DNA of 64,000 bases from Scilla litardierei. Lineage: Eukaryota; Streptophyta; Magnoliopsida; Asparagales; Asparagaceae. Both the position numbers and the translations under genes were made by a program. Under the pieces are notes generated by a model that had not been told where the DNA came from, made no database searches, and worked only from the letters and a program-made list of their open reading frames with translations. The stretch covers positions 601,657,659-601,721,658 of the forward strand of contig CM061142.1 in the NCBI GenBank assembly GCA_030789695.1. Reading direction: 5' to 3'. Numbering within the stretch: position 1 is the stretch's first letter; the number at the start of each line of letters is the position of its first letter. Positions 31,579-42,105 of this stretch are shown piece after piece.

Positions 31579-34500
31579 TCAGGCTTGCAGGTCTTTTAAT
31601 TGTCGCATACCAATGTTCTTTACAATCTTTACAGAAGTACATTTTGGCAAAGACTTAGTAAAAAGATCAGCTAAGTTGTTGCAGGACTGTATCTACTGAA
31701 CTTCGATTTGCTTGTCCTCCTTTAGCTCATGTGTCTAGAAAAACTTGGGAGATATGTGCTTCGTCCTGTCGCCCTTGATGTAGCCCTTTTGAAGTTGAGC
31801 AATGCATGCAGCGTTGTCTTCAAACAGGACGGTAGGCTCCAAATCACCGGTCTTCAGGCCAGTAGATTGAAGAATGTATTGGACGACAGATCGTAGCCAA
31901 TAGCACTCTCTGCTTGCTTCATGGATCGCAATGAGCTCCAAATGGTTGGATGATGTAGCTGTTGTGGTTTGCTTTACCGATCTCCAGGAGATAGCAGTAC
32001 ATCCGTAGTTAAAAACAAAACCTGTTTGGGATTTTGCCGTGTGCGGATCTGAGAGATAACCTGCATCAGCATAACCAAATAATTTGGGGGAGGCACCTCT
32101 CTGGTAGTAAAGTCCAAGATCAATGGAACCCTAGAGGTATCGCAGAAGATGTTTTACTCCATTCCAGTGGCGCTTTGTGGGCGCTGCACTGTGTCTAGCT
32201 AGAAGATTAACTGTAAACGCTATATCGGGACGCGTACAGTTAGACAGATATAGAAGTGCTCCAATGGCACTGAGGTAGGATACTTCAGGACCCAGTATCT
32301 CCTCCCCCTCTTCCAGTGGCCGGAAGGGGTCCTTATATACGTCTAGTGATCTTACAATCATAGGAGTACCTAAAGGATGACATTTATCCATATGAAACTT
32401 GCGTAGAAGTTTCTTTGTATAATTAGATTGGTGTAATAGGATTCCACCTTTTAGGTGTTCTATCTGTAAGCCAAGACAATACTTTGTTTTGCCTAGGTCT
32501 TTCATTTCAAAAGTTTGTTTTAGGCTTTCAGATATCTCATTAATCTCTGCAGGAGATCCTATGAGATTTAAGTCATCTACATATACATCTATGATGACGA
32601 ATCCTTTTCCCGTTCTTTTTATAAAGATACACGGGCAGACTTCATTATTCGTGAATCCTTGCTATGCAAGGAAATCACTTAGTCTGTTATACCACATCTT
32701 GCCCGATTGTTTTAGACCATATAATGATCTATGTAGCCTTACAGAGAATACGTCCCGAGGTATCTCTTTCATCTCTGGGGGTAGATTAAACCCATCAAGA
32801 AGTCTCATGTAGATATTTTTATCTATATCGCCATATAGATATGCAGTCACAACGTCCATGAGCTGCATTTCTAGGCTTTCCAGAGAAGTTAGGCTTATTA
32901 AAAATCGGAATGTGATCGAATCCATGACCGGAGAATACGTATCTTCGTAATCAATCCCCGGTCTTTGGGAAAATCCCTGGGCTACAAGGCGTGCCTTATA
33001 GCGAACGATCACATTATTTTCATCTCTTTTTCTTATGGAAAACCCACTTATATCCCACATGCTTTACACATACTGGTGTTTGGACTACTGGTCCAAAGAC
33101 TTTGCGTTTCAAGAGTGAGTCCAGCTCTACTCTTATTGCCTCGTCCCACTTTGGCCAATCATCTCTGCGTTTACATTCCGCCAGAGATCGTGGTTCGACG
33201 TCATCGTCATATTCAGTGACGTGAACGGCAATATCGAACGCAAAATCGTCGACGACGACTATGCTATTTCTGTCTAGTACTTCTCCAGTACGTACAAAAT
33301 TTAATGATGTTTCTCCTATTGTTTCCTCTGTTGGGGAAATCAGGAGGGGAGAAGTAGCTGGTCTGAGCTCAGCATCCTGTGGGGGGATAATCTTAGTATC
33401 TCCAGGAGTCTTCCTCTTTCGAGGAACTTTATCTTTTGAACCTGGTGGGCGTCCTCTTTTCATTTGAGGTACATCCAATTCTGCTGCCGGTGGATTGCAT
33501 CCATCTATGGGGATGTCAATCCTAGCTGGCGTATTGGCAGCAGGGACGTGTGAACGGACAATCTTCTGGTTGTCCGTGAATTTATTCGACAAAAGGTGTA
33601 CTGTATTCTGGATGTGAAGGATCTTCAGGATCTCATCTTCACACAGATTAGTACGCGGATCATATAGGGACAAAGACTTCTGGTCCCAACTAATGGTCTT
33701 AGAAGCTTCTGGCTTCTTAGACTATGTGCCCAGTTTAGGAAAAAGTTTCTCATTAAATTCACAGTCAGCAAAACGTGCCTTGAATGCGTCACCCGTCAGG
33801 GGTTCAAGGTATCTTATAATAGAGGGCGAATCAAACCCAATATATATACCTAGACGACGCTGAGGACCCATTTTGGTCCTCTGAGGTGGTGCTATTGGGA
33901 CATATACCGCACAACCAAACACTCTCAAATGAGAGATATCCGGAGGTGCGCCATATGCTAGTTGCATCGGGGATAAAGTATGACCTCCAGAGGGTCTTAT
34001 CCTAATAAGTGATGCGGCATGTAAAATAGCATGCCCCCAAGCATCCACAGGCAACTGGGATTGCATAAGCAATGGATGTGCAATCCATTGGAGTCTCTTT
34101 ATAAGGGACTCAGCTAATCCGTTTTGGGTGTGAACATGTGCTACAGGATGTTCAACTTCAATACCCGTTGCCCGGCAATAGTCTTCGAAGACTTGTGAAG
34201 TAAATTCTCCCGCATTATCAAGACGTAGTTTTTTGATTTAGTTATCGAGAAAATGAGCACGCAGCCTTATTATTTGTGCCAATAGCTTTGGAAAAGCTAG
34301 GTTGTGGGTGGACAAGAGGCACACATAAGACCATTTAGTCGATGCATCAATCAGTACCATGAAGTACCGAAATGGGCCACTTGCGGGGTGAATAGGCCCA
34401 CAAATGTCACCATGAATTCTCTCAAGGAAGCCAGGAGACTCTAATCCCACTTTCAGGAGGGATGGTCTCGTTATAAGTTTTCCCTTGAAACAAGGGAGAC

Positions 34501-36192
34501 ATGGAAATTCACCCTTTTGAAGAATCTTCAGGTTCTTCAATTTGTGTCCACGGGATTCAGAGATGATGCGTCACATCATTGTTGTTCCAGGGTGACCAAG
34601 TCTATTGTGCCAGAGTTCGAACTCTGGCAGTGATTGGCACGTCTGGTGCTCAATCATATTGGCTTCTATTGGTTGAATGTATGTTTGGTAGAGACCCGAC
34701 GAGAGTCCCTTGAATCGTTCGCAGATGATCTTTCGGTCATCTTTCTGACGAGTTACATACAGATATTCAATTGTATTTTCATCTCTGGTTTCTAAGTGAT
34801 ATCCGTTTAAACGGAAATCCTTGAAACTTACGAGATTCCTCTTCGATTTAGGAGAGAATAATGCATTTTCTATTTGAAGTCTTGTGTTATTTGGGAGCAA
34901 TATAATTGCTTCACCAGATCCTTCGATTATTTGGGACAGTCCTAAAATTGTGATAACAGGACCGTCATATTTATTTACGCTATTAAAATAGCAATAATCG
35001 TGAAGGATTGTGTGCGTCGAGGCACTGTCCACTAGGCACTCAGACATCATCTATATAAGCAAAAACGAAATTTTATTTGAGCGAAAATGTAAACATTCAT
35101 TCGAAAATAAAAGCTCGTACTTAAGCAAATAAAAGATGAAGATACATTGAATTCTAAAAAGCATAGATAAATGATGGTGCTCAATCGAGAAGGTCGTCGT
35201 TCTCGAAGTCTTTTACATTAAACATTGTTGGCGGCTGAACAGCCACCAAGTTTGTTTCAGGTAGAGACTTCTGGCTCGCTTGGTATAGATCCTGGAGGTG
35301 GCGAGGAGTGCGGCAGTTTTTGGACCAATGGCCAGTCAAGCCACATCTATGGAATTTATCCTCCCAGTTCTTCTTTGGAAGTGACACTTACTCGGTGTTC
35401 TTTCGCTTCCAAGTGAAATTTCTTTTTCCCTTGTTGTTTTTGTTTGTCTGTGGAGCTGCACCTCTTGGTTGCTTCATAATAGCTTTCCCTTTAGTGTTTT
35501 AGCCTTCCTCTTGTTTTTCCACTTCTGGGGAGAAACGTGGTGGGCTTCAGGGATAGGGGCAGTGCCAGCTGGACGTAAGTTATGAGTTGCAAGCAGTAAG
35601 TCTCGATTCTGCTCTGCCCTAAGTAGGCATGAGATCAGATCGGAAAATTTCGTGAAATTGCGTTCACGATATTGCTACATGAGGATTGCATCTTTCTCGT
35701 GAAACGAGGTAAATGTCTTTTCCAACATGCGTTGTTCTGTCACTTCTTCACCGCACAACTTCAGGCGTGAGGTGATGTTATGAAGTGCAAAATTGTACTC
35801 AACGACGGACTTATAGTCCTGAAGTCTAAGGTTTTCCCACTCATAACTGGCACACGGTAATATAACATCAATTTGATGTTTATACCGAGCTTCCAGCGAT
35901 GTCCACAGGTCCTTTGGATCCTCAACCGTTAAGTATTCGGCCTTTAAGGTCCGATCGATATGTTTCCGAATGTAGATTATGGCTTTCGCCTTATCTACAA
36001 CGGATACAGTGGTTGTAGGGCTGCTGCTAGTTGTAGCAGAAGCTTCGACCGCTGCGGGGGCCGAGGAGGAGCCAAAATGGACCCAATGAGGGCCATCGAA
36101 CGCAAGTGGAACTTCCGGTCCACTCGGTAACTCAGGTAATTTGTCCCTGCAGAGTCAAGGACTTCGAAATCGACGCTTGCCAATTTTGCCAT
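31579..36192 (-). pseudogene. Copia-2 Gag-Pol polyprotein, heavily broken
   Basis: Starts at an ATG (36192; MAKLASVDFEVLDSAG, typical Copia Gag) and ends at a TGA (31579-31581) after LKDLQA. Recognised in order: a zinc knuckle lacking its first Cys (FHRCGLTGHWSKNC, 35.37 kb), protease-like CLVDSASTHTIL, integrase GDICGP and RLDNAGEF, RT YKARLVAQGFSQ and DVYVDDL, and RNase H GYADAGYLSDPHTAKSQTG and KHISPKFF. Stops lie near 31690, 31735, 32131, 32662, 33722, 34238 and 34571, with a frameshift near 33030. About 125 bp of unrelated sequence follows the knuckle region. Confidence 0.9.
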
Positions 36193-37997
36193 TTATCTAC
36201 GCAATTTAAAATGAGCATGAATTAATTTAAATTCAAAATTCATGCATATAGAAATAAACAAGTAAAAATGTGGGGATCGGCCAGATACCCAAAATAATAA
36301 ACAGTCCAAAGTTCGTTTACAGTCCATAAAAAGGAAAGAAAAATACAACTTCGGAAACCCAAAGTGGGTCCCTAAATCTTCGTCTTCATATGCTGTTGCA
36401 CCGAGCTTGGGCTTTAAATACAAATTTCCTCACTTACAAATTCTCTCAAAAAGAAAATAAAAGTGCAAGGAAAGTAAAAAGGTATACAATGGCCGATCCC
36501 GAAAAACACATTTTTACTGATTTAAACATGCACGCAGTTCTAAATATGCTACAGGCATAAAAATAAACAACCACGCATATATCTCAAGTAAAACATATAG
36601 TAAAGGAAACTAGAAAATATAATTATCTCGTAGACCACGTGGAAACGTCATACACCGTTAGGTTAGTTGACTAACGGCAGAGCGGTCTCAGGATCTTTAA
36701 GATAGTTATATTTTGAAAAATAGAGTCCTAGTAAACCATAGATAATAGTATGCAAGAGCGATGTTTAAATTTGTCAACATGGACTATAGAAAATATTTGT
36801 GATTTTACATAGAGGAGAGTCCATTTAAGTAATTGGCATCAGGCCATTAATTAGCGGGCAAAAATATTAACCGTTAAGTAATAGGGGATGCAGGCCCATT
36901 TGAATTATTTGGTTATTGATAGGAACAAATGGGCTGCAGGCCCAAAAACAAACGATTTTAATTAAATTAAGCCTACTTTTGGGTTTGGAAAAACCAATAA
37001 TCCCAAAAACCTTAAGTCTGTCCCCACAATCTCCACCCCATCAGTTACAGATTTAGGTCATTGTCGGTGGCTAGAAATCCCCCCCACGCAGCAGCCAGGG
37101 TAAAATACACCCCGCGCTGGGGGGGAGTGATCAATCGGCCCCCTCGTCAGGGGGGGGGCGCAGCTGGAGAACCCCCTACCGATCGCCCCCTACCGACAGA
37201 GAACCCCCGTTCTGGAGGAACCCCCCCGCTTGGGGGGGTGGCGCTGCCGAGGACCCCCCCGCTGGGGGGGGTGCGCTGAAGATCGCCCCCTGTCAGGGGG
37301 GGTGCGCTGAAGATCGCCCCTCGTCAGGGGGGGGCGCTGCAGGAGATCGGCCCCCCGTCAGGGGGGGCGCTGCTGGAGGAAACCCCCCCCCCCCCCCGCT
37401 GGGGGGGTGCGCAGGAGATCGCCCCCCCGTCAGGGGGGCGCTGCCGGAGATCGGCCCCCCGTCAGGGGGGGGGGGGGTGCATAGGAGATCGGCCCCCCCC
37501 GTCAGGGGGGGGGGGGGGGGGGGGGGGGCGCTGTCGGAGATCGCCCCCCCGTCAGGGGGGGTGCTGCCGCTACGGCATCAGAGGAAACCCCCCTCCTTCG
37601 GGGGGGGCGGCGGGAGACCAAAAAAATTTTATTTTATTTTATTTTTTTATTTTTATTTTTATTTTTATTTTAAATTTTTAATGTATTTTTATCAAGGCAA
37701 GAAAATGTATTTTTAGCATATTTTTAACCAATCAAATTCGAGGTTGTAAAAAATATCATGGCTAAAAACAATTGTTTATCTACGGGAAAAAAATATACCT
37801 TTAGATCGATGATCTAGGGACGACCGTAAAATAGAACCATAGAAATAAAAAGAATCTGAGCTCCCGAAAAATTCGAGAATGCCGCAAAGCTCCGACAAAT
37901 CGCCGCAGCAACCAAAGATTCCTTACGCGTAGGTGAACAATTCGGTGGGGATTTACGGATTGGTTTCTTGCTGAAGGAAGAACACGTGCTGATAACG
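36193..37997 (-). repeat. Copia-2 leader with C-run/G-run hairpin array
   Basis: Between the primer site and gag. At about 37075-37615 roughly a dozen units alternate C6-10, a GTCA or GCTGG loop and G6-10 (for example GATCGCCCCCCGTCAGGGGG), joined by GCGCTGC(C/A)GGA. Each unit can fold as a GC hairpin, and the G runs could form quadruplexes. The flanks are T-rich (37620-37700). Run lengths may be unreliable because such tracts are hard to sequence. Confidence 0.85.
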
Positions 37998-38213
37998 TGT
38001 TAGAGAGTAATCAAACTCAAGAAAGAAATAGTGATAGGAATTCTTAGGGATAGAATGAGTAACCATGGCCATAGGCCATGGTTCTCTATATATTAATCTA
38101 GAGGGGGAGATGAAGGGCCTCTAGGAGACCAAGAGTCCCCATTACCCATAGTAATGGGACTAATGAATAGGTAATAAAGGAGGGGAGGCCAAAAGCCTCC
38201 CTCATTCATAACA
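37998..38213 (-). repeat. Copia-2 5' LTR
   Basis: Partner of 31175-31390, next to the primer-site-like CGTTATCAGCACG. A TATA-like TTAATATATAGAGAAC reads on the minus strand near 38082-38097. Confidence 0.95.
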
Positions 38214-38435
38214 GGAGCTAATTTTGGATATTGTTCGTGATGCCCAGTAGTCATTTGTGCTTGGATGTCAAACCATCATCAGACAATTGCCTGCAACTAA
38301 AGTAGAAGATGAGCTCTTCATTCTTGGAGCATGCTGTTAAGGTCCAATTTCTCAATAAACACTTGATAGAATTGGCAAGCTTATTGAACATTTGGCAAAT
38401 TGCAATATCTCACTATGATCCTTGCTGCAATGCAG

Positions 38436-38571
38436 GTATGGAAACCTTATACAATAACAAAAACGCAAGAGAGGTGGACTAAAGAAGAGAACAACAAGTT
38501 TCTTGAAGCTCACGGTCGAGCATGGTGCCAAACGAGGGTATATACACAAGCCAAAAATGCGAGTAAGTAGT
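38436..38571 (+). pseudogene. Captured LHY/CCA1/RVE-type MYB exon fragment
   Basis: Reads VWKPYTITKTQERWTKEENN then KFLEAHGRAW, matching the start of the SHAQKYF-class MYB repeat of clock proteins (KPYTITK, ERWTEEEH, FLEALKLYGRAW). Four residues are missing inside FLEA-HGRAW. It is preceded by CTTGCTGCAATGCAG, a good 3' splice site, so an intron/exon edge was captured. The continuation after GRAW is lost and a stop follows. It lies in the 3' half of Helitron C. Confidence 0.75.
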
Positions 38572-40427
38572 CCACTGGAAGTCTGTGCTATGTACTTTGT
38601 TCTTTTGTCTCATGTAGAGTTCATGTATAGAGCATGTATGCACAAAGACCGCAGTCTAGATCCGGAGCCATGCCCAAAAGTTTTTCACAAAGGCGTAATG
38701 CTCTTCTTCAGGTGCAGCAAATCTGTGCAGGAGAAGAAGCGGAGGATATTATGAGAAATGTGAATTTGTAGGTGGAATGTTAAAAAGTGTTTGATGAAAT
38801 TCTGACCTGTTTAATTTTAAAATTTGTCTATAAAATATTATTTCATTTCTTAAAGCTTTTCAATCTATGTCAACAGACTCTATAAACCTTTAATAGTATC
38901 ATCCATACGAAGGAACTGGAATGTTAAAAGTGTTTGATGAAATTCTGACATGTTTAATTTTAAAATTTTGTGCTTTCAGTTCCTGTCATTGCAATTGCAA
39001 TCTGTTTCAATTGAAACTCTGAATCATTGCAATTGAGTTCATAAAAATCGAGTTCAGTTGCAACCGAGTTCTAAATTGAAACTGAAAGTGCAATGACATT
39101 ACAAAATGAAATCACAGTTCAAAGTGCAATGACTGAAAGTGCAATGTTATAACGGGAGCATCCGTTTCAATTTTTATTTTGACCTGTGATTTTATTTTAA
39201 CCTGTGAAAGTGCAATTCTTCTTTATTATCTAATATAATGATTTTCGTTAATTACTAATCTTTGTTCTCTCCTTTCGAGTTGTCGCAAGTTACCCCACTT
39301 GCATTGGAGTCTTTGGTGCATTGTCTTTTGCAATTCATTTCAAACATTGCCAAAGGTACAATCGTCTCCATTCATTTCAATTCATTTGTTTCAAGAACTA
39401 TGCTATTTCAATTCAATTTTTCTTCAGTTCAGTTGATGTTCGGTTGTAGGTCTGTGCATTTTTTTTGTTCATTTCGGTTGCAGTTCTGTGTATTAATTTC
39501 TTTATTATCTAAATGAATGAATGATTCCCGTATGATAAATGAATATGTTCAATGAATGATTTACTAATAAATTTAGTCATTGTGCTTAATTGATGCTTAA
39601 GTTGATTCTTACATTTTGGATATCTAGAATACATGATACAAATCCTGTATGATTCATGTATGCATATTTTTTCAGTCATGGATTTGGTTCAGTTCGTTTC
39701 AGTTCTCTTTACAAATTTAAAATTTTATCCAAAACAGGGGAAAGAAACTACAAATTTTCCCCCTCAATTTTCCTTATCCCAGTGAAAGTAGGCATATCCG
39801 CGAACCTTGACATGAACTTACTAATTTAATAGGAGACCAAATAATAATCGAACTTTTTGACAACCTTCTAAAAAGATGAGGGCGCATATGTATATATACG
39901 GATAGGTAGATGAGGGGGGGAATAGAAAGAAAGGAAGAAAGAGAGAGAGAGAGAGAGAGTTGCAAAGATGGCTCGACTAGGCACATTGCCATCACATCAT
40001 CGTACACTCACATGCGAGAGCTTAATATTACGAGACTTGAGGTGCTATCTTGGCGTCATCCAAATTTTCAGCACGGATGCAATAATCATGGCTGGATATA
40101 GTGCAGAAGGCCAAGTTTAGCCTGGGAAGAAGCCCAAGGTCATACATTAATGATTTGTTGTATAATCGTTTAAACTTTTACCCTAAGTGAAATATGTATG
40201 GACATAGTAAACTTTTGTTGGGAATGAAGTGGGTTGGCCCGTGACGGGGCGCCCGTGCCGAATTGCGTCCGAATTTTTGTGCACTAAATTAGTGTTATTT
40301 TAATTTTTGAAAGAGAATATTAGGGGAACAACAAAATTTTGGAGGGAACAATGATTTTTTGTGGAACAACAATTTTGCGGGGTAAAAATCTAAATTGAAC
40401 AGTGCCCACGGGCACGGGTTATGACTA
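38572..40427. other. Helitron C 3' region, non-coding
   Basis: AT-rich. AAGTGTTTGATGAAATTCTGAC repeats at about 38785 and 38928, and AGTGCAATGAC-type words recur at 39085-39145. A short GA run lies at 39940-39959. The 3' hairpin is described with the element. Confidence 0.6.
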
Positions 40428-40445
40428 TAATATATATATATATAT

Positions 40446-41042
40446 ATATTATACATTTGACAAAGTTTTTTGAATTCTAGGGCTGACTAGGACAAGATAA
40501 AGAGTGGCTGAGATTTGATCTTAGTAAATCAATGGTTGAGATTGGATTTTGTGAAAATTTTAGTGGGAAAAGTGCCTTGGGAACCTAAACTTTGAAATTA
40601 GAAGTGCCTTGGGAAAGATTGTGGAGATTAAATTTGGGGAAAAAGTACATTGGGAACCTAAACTTTGAAATTAGAAGTGCCTTGGGAAAGATTGTGGAGA
40701 AGATTATCCATTAAATTAAACAAAATAAAAAATTTAGCGCAAAACAATTTAGCGGAACAACTTAGCGTAAAAATACTCTGAGGTTTGTTGTTCCACGCCC
40801 GCGCCTAAGGCGCCCGTTAAATTTTTTTACGCTACTTTGTTGTTCCGCGTCGAAGGCACGGACGCCGAATTTGTTGTTCGACGCCGAAGACGTCCGCGCC
40901 GAAGGTGCCCGTGCCGCTAAATATTTTTATGCTAATTTATTGTTTTGTTAAATTTTGGTTGTGGAAATAATTTTTCGGGAAACAAAGATTTCGCGAGGGA
41001 AATCTTAAATGAACCGTGCCCGCGGGCACGGGTTATGCCTAG
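40446..41042 (+). mobile_element. Helitron D: small Helitron with intact 3' end
   Basis: The 5' end TATTATACATTTGACA lies in a TA tract. The 3' end has a perfect 18-bp palindrome CCGTGCCCGCGGGCACGG (41014-41031), then GTTATGC and CTAG (41039-41042) followed by T. The interior holds the same GCGCC(T/G)AAGGCGCCCG units as Helitron B and a duplicated AACCTAAACTTTGAAATTAG block (40580, 40655). No coding. Confidence 0.75.
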
Positions 41043-41069
41043 TATATATATATAATTCAAATCTTATTC

Positions 41070-41325
41070 AATAGCAGTCCTGAGATTATTGGTTACTACT
41101 CCTCTTTGTTTATGAGGATGTTGGCAGTTCAAATCCCAGCCTTTACAAGTTAATGTTTTTAAAATTTTCAATTGCTAACGATACGCATTAAACAGACTAT
41201 ATAATGAAACGCTATGCATAACATCCAGAAATTCCTTAGCTCGGTTGGTTGGGCATTCCACAAGTATGAGCAAGGTTGCGAGTTAGAAGCCTATTGTCCA
41301 TAATTTTTTTGAATTAAATTTTAGT
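41070..41325 (+). other. Two tRNA-like (SINE-like) segments
   Basis: GGCAGTTCAAATCCCAGCC (about 41112-41142) resembles a Pol III B box at the end of a tRNA-like stretch. A second segment has the A-box-like TTAGCTCGGTTGGTTGGGC (about 41235-41255) and the B-box-like GGTTGCGAGTTAGAAGCC (about 41274-41291), ending in a T run. They could be remnants of tRNA-derived SINEs. They are not functional tRNAs. Confidence 0.35.
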
Positions 41326-41505
41326 CTTTTCAATTCGAACCCGACCCGCAATGGAAAACTGGGTGGGGTACGGGTGACCTGGTTAACACCTGGGTTGGTT
41401 ATGGGTTTTCGAACCTTGACCCAGATTTAATCTGGGTCGGGTTCGGGTTTACCCTTATCCAGGTCGGGTCAAACATGACCTGATCCGACCCGTTTGCCAC
41501 CCCTA

Positions 41506-42105
41506 GTTGTTGGTCGACTAACATACTGGAAAACAAAAAACAAAGACTGAAGCAATTAATATTCTAGTGGCAGCGACAGATAATAGGACAAAGATGATGG
41601 CTAAGGATGCCAATATTCAAAGCGACTGAGAATTTGTGCTTGGGTCTCTTGAATTTGTTCCAACGTCTGTGCATATTGTGTGAAATGACCATCTATGCTG
41701 CTAAAATGAGGTTAGATCCCCTCAAATCCTTTATGCATCTCTTCACAAAGATGGTTGAGTTATGACCGAAGTGTCTCTTGTGAAGAGGGTTGCGTTAAAA
41801 TCGCGGTTCACACAAATTTTGTGACGGTGGCAGAGCGGAGGCTCGAAAGAATGAGGTTCTCCTTTGGTTTTTTTCTTTTTTGGTTATTTCGATGATTGGT
41901 GGCGGTTGAAGATCCATGTGAGTAATCACTGATCTATCAAAAACGACAGGAAACCCTACTTGATAGGAAACCCTCCCATAACTGCGTACAAACAACGACC
42001 CAAACTTTCACTAAAGTAATTGTTGGAGCCGAATTTCAGAAGAAGATTATAAGTGAAGATTTTAAGAATGAGGCATGGATTAGGATTAAGTTTCATGGCG
42101 CTCAT
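41506..42105 (-). other. Old element DNA resuming after the hAT-like nest
   Basis: Begins with a GTCGAC palindrome (41513-41518), the right half of the split pair. On the minus strand 41640-41765 gives a coiled-coil-like reading (EEMHKGFEGI, stop, then FSSIDGHFTQYAQTLEQIQE), probably a decayed retroelement protein. No family assigned. Confidence 0.35.

Larger units (their letters stand above)
31175..38213 (-). mobile_element. Copia-2: degenerate Copia retrotransposon with short LTRs
   Basis: 7039 bp. LTRs of 216 bp lie at 31175-31390 (3') and 37998-38213 (5'), with a perfect TSD GGAGC (31170-31174, 38214-38218). By eye the LTRs differ at 4 sites (1.9%). The polypurine tract AAGGGGGAG reads on the minus strand at 31391-31399. 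The primer-site-like CGTTATCAGCACG reads at 37985-37997. It inserted into Helitron C. Confidence 0.95.
27421..40427 (+). mobile_element. Helitron C: gene-capturing Helitron split by Copia-2
   Basis: The 5' block TATTATACATTTGACAATG plus GCTGACTAGGACAAG matches the family. The 3' end has the hairpin GTGCCCACGGGCAC (40402-40415), then GGTTATGACTAT, a decayed CTAG. Without Copia-2 it is about 6.0 kb. It carries a mitochondrial-carrier fragment (28000-28229) and a LHY/RVE MYB fragment (38436-38571). No Rep/Helicase was recognised. About 2 kb of its 5' half recurs at 62040-64000. Confidence 0.7.
12100..41505. mobile_element. hAT-like TIR element swollen to 29.4 kb by nested insertions
   Basis: The left end TAGGGGTGGCAAA (12100) has an inverted partner TTTGCCACCCCTA ending at 41505. 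Both arms (12100 to about 12300 and 41340-41505) carry repeated CCCGACC / GGGTCGGG motifs in opposite orientation. The 8-bp flanks are ATTGCGGG and GTTGTTGG (5 of 8 identical). Removing the element and one 8-bp flank brings the two flanking GTCGAC motifs to 21 bp apart, the spacing of other pairs in this region. Everything between the arms is LINE-B, Copia-1, Helitrons B-D and Copia-2, plus SINE-like DNA. No transposase was seen. Confidence 0.55.

Noticed and set aside
41225..41300. Functional tRNA gene
   Set aside because: A/B-box-like words occur, but no cloverleaf can be formed and the B box is mutated.
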